A stretch of DNA of 6,421 nucleotides, from the NCBI GenBank assembly GCA_026996635.1, contig JALWKH010000002.1:1-6421 (forward strand), in the 5' to 3' direction. The notes under the pieces are model-generated. The model was not told the DNA's origin and searched no databases. It saw only the letters and a list, made by a program, of their open reading frames with translations. The position numbers were made by a program, and so were the translations under genes. This stretch comes from Bacteroidales bacterium (GTDB taxonomy: Bacteria; Bacteroidota; Bacteroidia; Bacteroidales; JALTDM01). The number at the start of each line of letters is the position of its first letter. Within the stretch, counting starts at the first letter, position 1. Of this stretch, positions 1 through 5,408 are shown piece after piece.

Positions 1-234
1 TTTTTCGGCTTGATCATCATTTAACAAACAGAATCCGGCTTTAAAATTTACATTAGCATTATCAGGTTCATTAGCCAATATTTTTTTATACAACTCAAAT
101 GCTTTATCCCAATTTTCTACTTCAATGTATTCTTCTGCTTGATAAAATAATTTTTCGTCATCATTTTTTTGCCCAAGCAGGCTAAAAACAGATAACACAC
201 TAAAAAACAGAAAGAAAGATATATTTTTTATCAT
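1..234 (-). CDS. Exported TPR-repeat protein, N-terminal part (cut by window edge)
   Basis: The minus strand is open from an ATG at 234 to the window edge, giving the first 78 residues of a longer protein. Residues 1-22 form a signal peptide: Lys at position 3, a long Phe/Leu/Val core, and a probable cut near LLGQ, typical of Bacteroidota. Residues from about 27 to 60 fit one tetratricopeptide repeat, with the YxxAEEYIEVENWDKAFELYKKIL pattern split over two helices and ending in the characteristic NEPDNA turn; a second repeat starts at about residue 62. TPRs are protein-binding scaffolds, so this is probably a periplasmic or outer-membrane-associated adaptor. Many Bacteroidota proteins with this start continue into PD40 beta-propeller and OmpA-like domains, but that part lies outside the window and cannot be confirmed. 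It has its own candidate promoter 22 nt upstream of the ATG, so it need not belong to the tsaB operon. Confidence 0.8.
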   Translation of the reverse strand, partial: MIKNISFFLFFSVLSVFSLLGQKNDDEKLFYQAEEYIEVENWDKAFELYKKILANEPDNANVNFKAGFCLLNDDQAEK

Positions 235-255
235 AACAATCTCTACTTTAATTTG

Positions 256-287
256 CGAATATAAAATATTTTAAACACCCACACAAA
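256..287 (-). promoter_or_regulatory. Candidate Bacteroidota promoter for the TPR gene
   Basis: On the minus strand, TTTG (287-284) is followed after 20 nt by TATATTCG (263-256). This matches the -33 TTTG / -7 TAnnTTTG consensus of Bacteroidota at seven of eight positions in the -7 box. Transcription would start near 250, leaving a leader of about 15 nt before the ATG at 234. The whole tsaB-TPR gap is only 63 bp, and I see no terminator hairpin in it, so read-through from tsaB is also possible. Confidence 0.45.
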
Positions 288-297
288 TTAATATTCA

Positions 298-969
298 TTA
301 AAAGAACTTCTTTTTAGATCTTGTTATCAAAAACTGCTTCAAATAAAACGGTTCGAAATAAGCAACATCTGCGAACTCTTTATTTTCAAACATTTGTTGA
401 GCCAAAAAAATCATATTAGCGGCACTTTGAAGCAAGTTTACCTTTTTTTTGTTCTTTGCAGATATGGTTTCATAAGTTTTATCTGCACCTGAACCCATTA
501 TAAACACCTCTCTGTCACCGTATTCCGAAAAAGTATTTTTGTCCAATATTACAGGCTTCACTTCTTCCAACTGTTTTCCGCCTGCATCATAAACTCCCGC
601 ATATATTTCCATACGACGCGCATCCACAGTAGGAATAACCACAGCATTTTCGCTTACGGGAAATATTTTTACAAAATATACCGCCATTGCATCTAAAGTA
701 GGCACAGCAATTAAAGGTATTTCCTTTCCATAAGCCAATCCTTTTGCCAGAGACACACCTATACGCAATCCCGTATATGATCCGGGACCAGAACTCACGG
801 CAACGGCATCCAATTCGTAATTCGCCATAATTCTGTCAACAAACTCAGGCGATCTGGCTGCATGTATATTTCCCCCTCTTTCTTCCAGAAGCATTTTTAA
901 CTCTCCGTCCGAAAGTAATCCTACCGAACATACGGGAGATGTTGTTTCTATAAGTAATATATTACTCAT
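298..969 (-). CDS. tsaB: TsaB, tRNA t6A37 threonylcarbamoyltransferase complex subunit
   Basis: TsaB (YeaZ) is the non-catalytic partner of TsaD. The TsaB-TsaD-TsaE complex transfers threonylcarbamoyl from TC-AMP to A37 of ANN-decoding tRNAs in the cytoplasm. The 223 residues show the family's ASKHA-type fold: an ILLIETT opening strand (residues 4-10), the hallmark GPGSYTGLRIGVS loop at 61-73 followed by an AKGLAY helix, VPTLDAM at 89-95, ARRMEIYAGVYD at 117-128, and a C-terminal FEPFYLKQF segment at 205-213 matching the usual P-x-Y-L/V-K ending. Length is normal for the family. The protein ends in a lysine-rich tail with two Phe. The segment between His36 and the Leu-Asp-Ala strand at 53 looks a few residues short, from memory of the family. 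The ATG overlaps the end of the adaptor gene by 8 nt, so translation is probably coupled. The pairing with efflux genes is genomic rather than functional. Confidence 0.95.
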   Translation of the reverse strand: MSNILLIETTSPVCSVGLLSDGELKMLLEERGGNIHAARSPEFVDRIMANYELDAVAVSSGPGSYTGLRIGVSLAKGLAYGKEIPLIAVPTLDAMAVYFVKIFPVSENAVVIPTVDARRMEIYAGVYDAGGKQLEEVKPVILDKNTFSEYGDREVFIMGSGADKTYETISAKNKKKVNLLQSAANMIFLAQQMFENKEFADVAYFEPFYLKQFLITRSKKKFF

Positions 970-2242
970 TTCCTGCGTTTTTGGTTTTTGAAACTGTCAC
1001 ACTCATTCCGTCTTTCAATATCTTATTTAGCACTTCGAAAGGACCGGTAACAACTTGCTGTCCTTCTTTCAATCCCTTTTTTATTTCAATGTAATTGTCA
1101 TCTTGAATCCCGGTAACAACACGCTCTTCACTCACTTTCCCGTTGTCGTAAGCAAATACCGCTTCGTAATCATTGTCCAAACTGTCTGTTTTAGTAACTA
1201 CCGCTTCTATGGGAACGGCAACCACATCCTTTGCCACTTGAGTCTTAATATCAACACTGGCCGACATACCCGGCCTCAACGGGTAAAATCCTTCGGGCTT
1301 GCCTTCCAACAAATCGGCATAAGACTCTTTTAGTATCAGTATTTTTACGGTAAATGTTGTAACTTTATCTGCAGACAGACCTGTGTTATTAGATGAATTT
1401 GCCACCTCTGTCACCACTCCTTTGAAAGGGTGGTTAAGATAAGCATCCACTTCTATTGATGCGGTATCCCCGGGTTTTATCCTTATTATATCATTTTCAT
1501 TCACATCCACTTCCACCTCCATTTTGTCCATATCGGCAATAGTTAGAAGTTCAGTCCCTGCCATTTGGGCTGTTCCCACTACCCTTTCGCCTTTTTCTAC
1601 ATTCAACTTTGAAACCGTACCACTCATAGGTGCATAAATAGTTGTTTTTTTCAAGTTCTCGTATGCTTCATTTACGGATGCTTCGGCAGACATTACCGAA
1701 AATTTGGCACCTTCGAGACTTTGCTTTGCAGCCTCATAATCAGCTTTTTGTGTTTCATATTGAGTTTCGGCATTATCAAAATCGGCTTCCGATACGGCTT
1801 TTTCTTCAAACAATTTTTTATACCGATTATAGTTTTTTTCGGCTTGGATAAGTTGAGCTTTTGACTGTTGAAGTCGTGCCTGTGCGTTTGCAAGGTTTGC
1901 TTTGGCGGAATTTAGGGAAGCCTTTGCCCGTTCAAGTGCAGAGATGTATATGTCAGGTTTGATTTTTACCAACAAATCACCTTCCTTAACCTTTTGTCCT
2001 TCTTTCACGTTTATTTCAATAATTTCGCCTGAAACTTCAGGACTGATTTTCACTTCCGTTTGTGGTTTAATCTTACCGCTTGCCGTTATAGTTTCAACAA
2101 TTGTCCGCTTAGCTGCCTTTGCCACTTCAACGGTTACGGCACTATCGCTACCTATTGTTCCTGTTTTCTTTAAAACTATAAGCAGAACAATAATCCCCAA
2201 AACAGACAATCCTATGATTAGTTTTTTATTTTTCATTGCCAT
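962..2242 (-). CDS. HlyD/MacA-family periplasmic adaptor (membrane fusion protein)
   Basis: A periplasmic adaptor that joins an inner-membrane transporter to a TolC-type channel. Residues 8-25 are one hydrophobic anchor after a lysine-rich start, with no lipobox. Next come a biotinyl-lipoyl half-domain (about 66-96, SGEIIEINVKEGQKVKEGD), an Ala/Gln/Lys-rich alpha-helical hairpin (about 100-198, probably coiled coil), the second lipoyl half (about 203-236, YAPMSGTV and VEKGERV), a beta-barrel domain (about 240-335, with PLRPGMSASV at 321-330) and a membrane-proximal domain (about 338-418). This order is that of MacA-like adaptors for ABC transporters; RND-type adaptors share much of it, so the pump type is uncertain. 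The ATG shares its A with the TAA of tolC (TAATG), implying coupled translation. A second in-frame ATG at 2236 gives MKNKK and is an equally good start. No ABC or RND pump gene lies beside it, so its pump is encoded elsewhere. Confidence 0.92.
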   Translation of the reverse strand: MAMKNKKLIIGLSVLGIIVLLIVLKKTGTIGSDSAVTVEVAKAAKRTIVETITASGKIKPQTEVKISPEVSGEIIEINVKEGQKVKEGDLLVKIKPDIYISALERAKASLNSAKANLANAQARLQQSKAQLIQAEKNYNRYKKLFEEKAVSEADFDNAETQYETQKADYEAAKQSLEGAKFSVMSAEASVNEAYENLKKTTIYAPMSGTVSKLNVEKGERVVGTAQMAGTELLTIADMDKMEVEVDVNENDIIRIKPGDTASIEVDAYLNHPFKGVVTEVANSSNNTGLSADKVTTFTVKILILKESYADLLEGKPEGFYPLRPGMSASVDIKTQVAKDVVAVPIEAVVTKTDSLDNDYEAVFAYDNGKVSEERVVTGIQDDNYIEIKKGLKEGQQVVTGPFEVLNKILKDGMSVTVSKTKNAGNE

Positions 2243-3654
2243 TAAAAATTCAAAGGTTTTCCTATGTAAAAATCAAGTATTTTCAGCTTGAACACATACT
2301 CGTACTTTGCTTGCAACATATCGTTTTCGGCTTTGAACAAATTGTTTTTGGCTACATTGAAATCAACATAACTTACCATACCTACGGAAAACTTCTTGCT
2401 TAAATTTTCAAATGATGTTTTTTGAGCTTCCAGCGATTTTTTTGCCGCATTATACTTGTTCAAAGCTGCTTTGGCATCATTATATGCCTGTACAACCGAC
2501 TTGTAAATATTGTTGTAAGTGTTTTGCATTTCCAATTTTGCACTGTACAACGAAAGACGGGCATTTTTTATTTGCGTAGAAGTCTGATACCCACTGAATA
2601 TGGGAATGGACACCCCCAAAGAAACAGTAGCACTTTTATTATCATTAAGTTGGTCTGCAAAAGGATAAGGTTCTTCATTGTATTGCATTTGCCAACCGTA
2701 AACAGGTGTTGAATCGGTAGCAACAAATCCCACGGGAACAATCACAGGCGAATAAGAACCTTTTTTCCGAGTATCGGAATATCCCGTACCATATGAAACG
2801 GACAAAAACACACGCGGACTTCTATTGCCCTGAGCCATTTTCAGTGAATACTCTTTGGAATGCAAGTTATACTCAGCAGCTTTGTAATCAGGTAAAACGG
2901 CTATCGCCTTTTTAACAAGTGTGTCCAAAGGCAAAAGCAAAGATTCATTTGACAAATCTTCCACATCCGACACTACCACATCAAAATTATCCAGCGAATC
3001 CGCAGGAAGATTCATAAGTTGAATAAGGCTCAAAACAGCCATTTTAAGTGTATTTTCGGCATTTACCACTTGAAGATTGGCATTGGCAAGTTGTGCCTGT
3101 GCATCAAGGTAGTTGTCAACGGACACACTGCCGGCATTATACAATTTGCGGCTGTTTTCCACTTGAAGTTTGTTTGTTTCGTATTGTTTTTCAGCCAACC
3201 TCAAATTCTCTTTTGCATACAAAATTTGCAAAAAAGCCGAAGCAATATTTAACGAAATGGTGTTAGTTGTTTTCTTGAGATTTTCCATGGAAGACAAAAA
3301 ATTGAATTTTTGATACTTAACATTATTCAACATCCTGAACCCGTTAAACAAAGTAACCGACGACGAAACCGAAAAATTTTCGGTATTGCTTTTATTGGGA
3401 ATAAATTCATTGGTAAACGGGTCTATGGTATGCCCCTGCATATAATTATGATTTGCTGATACGGACAAAGACGGCAAAAGTGAAAGTTTGGCTTGTGTCA
3501 AATTGTTTTTGTTTATCGCCATCGAAATCTTTTGCTGCTGCAATTCAATACTGTTGTCCAGCGCATAATTTATGCACTCTTCCAAAGTCCATTTATGCTG
3601 CGAAAACATTAAAAACGGGAACAAAGCAAAAACAAAAAACAGTCTCTTCTGCAT
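2242..3654 (-). CDS. TolC-family outer-membrane efflux protein
   Basis: An outer-membrane channel forming a trimeric barrel and periplasmic tunnel for efflux or type I export. I chose the ATG at 3654 (470 aa) over the in-frame TTG one codon upstream. Residues 1-18 are a signal peptide (QKR, then a Phe/Leu core, then FSQ). The mature part shows the duplicated outer-membrane efflux protein fold: WTLEECINYAL at 22-32, long amphipathic helices, and matching strand-turn motifs LFNGF (102-106) and PIFSGY (351-356), one per half. The chain ends in Phe, as expected for BAM-dependent barrel proteins. The second half has a long Tyr/Pro/Gly/Asn-rich stretch at about 290-340 between helix and strand, probably a surface loop. 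It is first in a tightly packed set with the adaptor gene (1-nt overlap) and tsaB. A candidate promoter lies just upstream. The substrate cannot be read from sequence. Confidence 0.94.
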   Translation of the reverse strand: MQKRLFFVFALFPFLMFSQHKWTLEECINYALDNSIELQQQKISMAINKNNLTQAKLSLLPSLSVSANHNYMQGHTIDPFTNEFIPNKSNTENFSVSSSVTLFNGFRMLNNVKYQKFNFLSSMENLKKTTNTISLNIASAFLQILYAKENLRLAEKQYETNKLQVENSRKLYNAGSVSVDNYLDAQAQLANANLQVVNAENTLKMAVLSLIQLMNLPADSLDNFDVVVSDVEDLSNESLLLPLDTLVKKAIAVLPDYKAAEYNLHSKEYSLKMAQGNRSPRVFLSVSYGTGYSDTRKKGSYSPVIVPVGFVATDSTPVYGWQMQYNEEPYPFADQLNDNKSATVSLGVSIPIFSGYQTSTQIKNARLSLYSAKLEMQNTYNNIYKSVVQAYNDAKAALNKYNAAKKSLEAQKTSFENLSKKFSVGMVSYVDFNVAKNNLFKAENDMLQAKYEYVFKLKILDFYIGKPLNF

Positions 3655-3673
3655 CAAAATATAGTTTAACCTG

Positions 3674-3703
3674 CAATTTTACAATTTTTTATTGGTAAAA
3701 CAA
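3674..3703 (-). promoter_or_regulatory. Candidate promoter of the tolC-adaptor-tsaB operon
   Basis: On the minus strand, TTG (3703-3701) is separated by 19 nt from TAAAATTG (3681-3674), which matches TAnnTTTG at seven of eight positions. A start near 3668 would leave a leader of about 14 nt before the ATG at 3654. A second T-rich box (TATATTTTG) abuts the start codon and is too close to serve as a -7 element. Confidence 0.4.
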
Positions 3704-3755
3704 TAATATTTGCCGGTTAATGTTCATAATTTTATACAAAAATATCCGTTCCCGC

Positions 3756-3960
3756 GCTAAGGCTAAAGCCAATGTTTTTTTTATTCGTTTTATTTCCCCG
3801 CCTTAAAAGACGGGGCTAAGCAAAAAATACGGTATTTGTGAATAAATGATAACCGGGCTAAAGCCCGCTTAATCATCTGTCACCCACCTTAATCCTCTCC
3901 CGAAACAAGTTCGGGACAGGCTCTCAAGGGAGGAAACTTTTGTTAAGGCGTGGCTAAGCA
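3756..3960. repeat. Palindromic composite repeat, copy A (interrupted)
   Basis: This is the left copy of a multi-hairpin unit. It opens with GCTAAGGCTAAAGCC (3756-3770), identical over 15 bases to the opening of copy B at 4214. Then follow a GC-rich hairpin, CCCCG at 3796-3800 pairing with CGGGG at 3811-3815 and ending GGCTAA; an AT-rich spacer containing GGTATTT; the perfect palindrome CGGGCTAAAGCCCG (3854-3867); and a further hairpin module CCACC-TTAA...TTAA-GGCGTGG-CTAA whose two halves are separated by a 50-bp insert (3893-3942). Over the first 115 bp or so it aligns with copy B at an offset of 458 falling to 456, so with only about two single-base gaps and mostly matching bases. I see no protein-coding pattern. 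The style is that of REP/BIME-like intergenic repeats. Confidence 0.75.
3893..3942. repeat. 50-bp hairpin module nested in copy A, flanked by TTAA
   Basis: This 50-bp segment lies between TTAA at 3889-3892 and TTAA at 3943-3946. It contains a clean 6-bp stem, CCCGAA (3899-3904) with TTCGGG (3910-3915), and a GGGAGG (3928-3933) that can partly pair with the CCTCTCC before the stem. Removing it with one TTAA rejoins CCACC-TTAA-GGCGTGG-CTAA, which has the layout of the other GC-rich modules of this repeat. That suggests a later insertion with a 4-bp target duplication. TTAA is also part of the hairpin loop, so chance symmetry is not excluded. Confidence 0.5.
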
Positions 3961-4042
3961 GATAAAATTTTGCGTTGGCAAGGTCAAAATGGCGGGCATG
4001 CGGTAGCGTGAATGGCAAAACATCTGCAAATACGAGGAAAAG

Positions 4043-4062
4043 TCCGCCGTCAGGCGGATTTT
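4043..4062. repeat. TCCGCC/GGCGGA hairpin with flanking T run
   Basis: TCCGCC (4043-4048) and GGCGGA (4053-4058) form a perfect 6-bp stem over a GTCA loop, followed by TTTT on the plus strand. On the minus strand the stem is followed by CTTTTCC. It looks like a weak bidirectional terminator, but it lies inside the larger inverted repeat, and no plus-strand gene here needs one. It is more likely a side branch of that fold. Confidence 0.5.
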
Positions 4063-4160
4063 AAACGAAAAATGTTGTAATATGCGTTGGCTTGTGAGGT
4101 TTTTCGTTTTCCGCTTTTCCCGTAGTTGCCATGTTTTGACAGAGTGGGCGGAAGCATCAT
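4050..4160 (-). other. Short 36-codon ORF inside the inverted repeat, doubtful gene
   Basis: An ATG-ATG pair at 4160-4155 starts a 36-residue reading frame ending in a TGA inside the TCCGCC hairpin. The product would be basic and hydrophilic, with a GNYGKSGKRKTSQANAYYN core and an FRLKSA end. The frame stays open upstream to a TAG near 4217. There is no promoter or recognisable family, and nearly every base is also explained by palindrome pairing. I treat it as a chance frame in a repeat, though such frames are often annotated as small hypothetical proteins. Confidence 0.12.
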
Positions 4161-4177
4161 TTTGACCGAGATTTTCG

Positions 4178-4203
4178 GTTCTTTGTATCGAATGACAAAG
4201 AAC
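4178..4203. repeat. 9-bp stem hairpin beside the inverted repeat
   Basis: GTTCTTTGT (4178-4186) pairs perfectly with ACAAAGAAC (4195-4203) over an 8-nt loop. It overlaps by two bases a smaller stem, ACCGA (4165-4169) with TCGGT (4175-4179), so the two would be alternative or stacked structures. It lies between the long inverted repeat and copy B, and neither strand has the U tract expected of a terminator. Confidence 0.55.
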
Positions 4204-4213
4204 AATATAAAAA

Positions 4214-4390
4214 GCTAAGGCTAAAGCCTGTGGTATTTTTATTCATTTTATCCCCCACCTTGAAAGGTGAGGCTATTCAAAAATATGGTATTTTAAATGA
4301 ATGAAAAAACGGGCTGAAGCCCGTTTAACAATCCCCACCATAAATGGCGGTGCTAAATTATTTACCGTAAATTTTGGCTTTAGCCACAGG
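4214..4390. repeat. Palindromic composite repeat, copy B (more complete)
   Basis: Direct-orientation partner of copy A. In order: GCTAAGGCTAAAGCC (4214-4228); hairpin CACCTT-GA-AAGGTG (4256-4269) followed by AGGCTA; an AT-rich spacer with GGTATTT; CGGGCTGAAGCCCG (4310-4323); the imperfect hairpin CACCAT/ATGGCGGTG (4336-4352) followed by CTAA; and TGGCTTTAGCCA (4375-4386), an inverted form of the opening GGCTAAAGCC. The outer GGCTAAAGCC/GGCTTTAGCC pair therefore behaves like short terminal inverted repeats bounding a unit of about 170 bp. Several differences from copy A, for example CACC/GGTG replacing CCCCG/CGGGG, change both sides of a stem, which suggests that the hairpins rather than the letters are conserved. 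The unit ends 23 nt after the ybbR stop codon. Confidence 0.75.
4304..4326 (-). terminator. Intrinsic terminator of the DUF1573-yajC-ybbR block
   Basis: Read on the minus strand, AAACGGGCT (4326-4318) and AGCCCGTTT (4315-4307) form a 9-bp GC-centred stem with a very short loop, running straight into six T (4309-4304). This is the best terminator in the window, 87 nt past the ybbR TGA at 4413. It is formed by a hairpin of repeat copy B, so the repeat seems to supply transcription termination. The matching hairpin of copy A (3854-3867) lacks the T run. Confidence 0.7.
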
Positions 4391-4412
4391 AATTCCTATC
4401 ATTAAAATTGTA

Positions 4413-5402
4413 TCACTTTACAACGAAAATCTTTACTCGTTGCGGATAAACCGTTACATCAAACGCATATTTGGAAGACTTACCTACAAAGATTTTAACA
4501 GTATTTGATTCTTTGAGATTCAGGGAAGAAAAATCGGCTTTAACCTTGAAATTTGATGGTTTTACCTTTTTAAAATCCTTTAATGCCACTTTGTATTTAA
4601 CCGTAACTTCTTGTGGAACTACCTTGACATTTATGGTATCAGGCAAATTTTCTATGGTAACGGGAACTTTTATTTTGTTTTCCGTGTATTTGTAAGCGGG
4701 TATGGTTACTTTTACATAGCGGGTAGAAAATTTTACTTTGTCAATAGATTTAAGTGGTATTCTGCGTGTGATTACTTTATTTACGGTTCTGAAATTGAAG
4801 AATTCGGTTTCTACATAATTTATCGTATCCAAAATTGATTCAGGACCTTTTATGGTAATTTTTTCTGGATTAACTTTTATTTTTCCAACAAGAATGTATT
4901 GTTTTTCAAGTTTATAACTTATTCGTGGCTTAACTTTTACCGTTTTGCTTTTTATCTCATTGAAATCTAGGTATATTTTTGAAGGAGAAATGTTTACGAT
5001 TTTGACATCGCTTTTGAATTTTTTTGACAAGTCGGGAATTAAATCTTGGGTGTTGAAAACAATGTGCCTACCTGACGGTTGGTTTTGAACTAATTTTGAA
5101 ACATCAATAATGTAGGGAAACAGAAACTTTGTGAGCTCATATTTAAGCAAATCAAATCCTTGTCCTCTAATTGTAATGGTAATTTTTTCAGGAGGGTTGT
5201 TTACAAGAATCTTGTTTTCAGGCAGGTGCTTATAAACAATGGGATAAGGTACTTCCGTAGTGTAAACTTTATTTAAAGAAATGAGAAACCAAAAAATTGT
5301 GGAGAGAATCAAAAAAATAGAAAAAGTCAGCAGGTCCTTGTTGTCTTTAATGTTAAGAACTTTTAATAACCTGCCGACTTTATCTTTATTGCTGTCGTTC
5401 AA
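4413..5402 (-). CDS. YbbR-domain protein (CdaR-like), membrane-anchored
   Basis: The protein has 329 residues: a charged cytoplasmic start (1-23), one transmembrane helix (about 24-43) and a Lys/Ile/Val-rich beta-strand region facing the periplasm. This region reads as three YbbR-like repeats (about 45-148, 150-235, 240-328). Repeat-type signatures include VNPEKITIKGPES (177-189), VVPQEVTVKY (261-270) and VYPQRVKIFVVK at the end. In Firmicutes, CdaR with this domain regulates the diadenylate cyclase CdaA. In Bacteroidota the role is less clear, and no cyclase gene is in the window, so I give no symbol. The start is TTG at 5402: a stop codon lies two codons upstream in the same frame and no ATG occurs before the membrane helix. 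It begins 6 nt after yajC, so the two are surely co-transcribed. In relatives coaE often follows; here repeat copy B follows instead. Confidence 0.85.
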   Translation of the reverse strand: MNDSNKDKVGRLLKVLNIKDNKDLLTFSIFLILSTIFWFLISLNKVYTTEVPYPIVYKHLPENKILVNNPPEKITITIRGQGFDLLKYELTKFLFPYIIDVSKLVQNQPSGRHIVFNTQDLIPDLSKKFKSDVKIVNISPSKIYLDFNEIKSKTVKVKPRISYKLEKQYILVGKIKVNPEKITIKGPESILDTINYVETEFFNFRTVNKVITRRIPLKSIDKVKFSTRYVKVTIPAYKYTENKIKVPVTIENLPDTINVKVVPQEVTVKYKVALKDFKKVKPSNFKVKADFSSLNLKESNTVKIFVGKSSKYAFDVTVYPQRVKIFVVK

Positions 5403-5408
5403 CTTCTA

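Larger units (their letters stand above)
3982..4167. repeat. Long imperfect inverted repeat with branched folding potential
   Basis: Nested complementary arms converge on one centre: GGTCAAAATG (3982-3991) with CATTTTGACC (4158-4167), a perfect 10-mer; CAAAACAT (4016-4023) with ATGTTTTG (4131-4138); TACG-A-GGAAAAG (4031-4042) with CTTTTCC-CGTA (4114-4124), one bulge; and AAACGAAAAA (4063-4072) with TTTTTCGTTT (4100-4109), a perfect 10-mer closing a 27-nt loop. A separate hairpin (4043-4058) sits between two left arms, so the predicted fold contains a three-way junction. The 9-mer TGCGTTGGC occurs at 3971-3979 and again in the loop at 4083-4091. It could be a mobile palindromic element or a structured RNA; I cannot tell which, and no transposase is nearby. 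Confidence 0.65.

Noticed and set aside
235..297. Terminator after tsaB
   Set aside because: Only a weak GAATAT/ATATTC pairing with a loop of nearly 30 nt is available; there is no GC stem and no T tract.
1055..1333. Plus-strand ORF of 92 codons inside the adaptor gene
   Set aside because: It is fully antisense to a well-supported adaptor gene, with no recognisable domain and no promoter.
1902..2291. Plus-strand ORF of 129 codons spanning the adaptor start and tolC end
   Set aside because: It is antisense to two genes whose domains are clear. Its apparent hydrophobicity mirrors the antisense of charged coiled-coil codons.
3655..3657. TTG start for tolC one codon before the ATG
   Set aside because: The ATG at 3654 gives a normal signal peptide and is the stronger start codon; nothing supports the extra residue.
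4165..4203. tRNA-like element
   Set aside because: Two stems overlap and there is no acceptor stem, T-loop GTTCRA motif or anticodon arm of correct size.
3756..4390. CRISPR array
   Set aside because: There are only two long diverged units plus an unrelated inverted repeat, with no short identical repeats at regular spacing and no cas genes.
4388..4397. Palindrome AGGAATTCCT as an operator after ybbR
   Set aside because: It is a single 10-bp self-complementary word in AT-rich DNA with no promoter near it, so probably chance.
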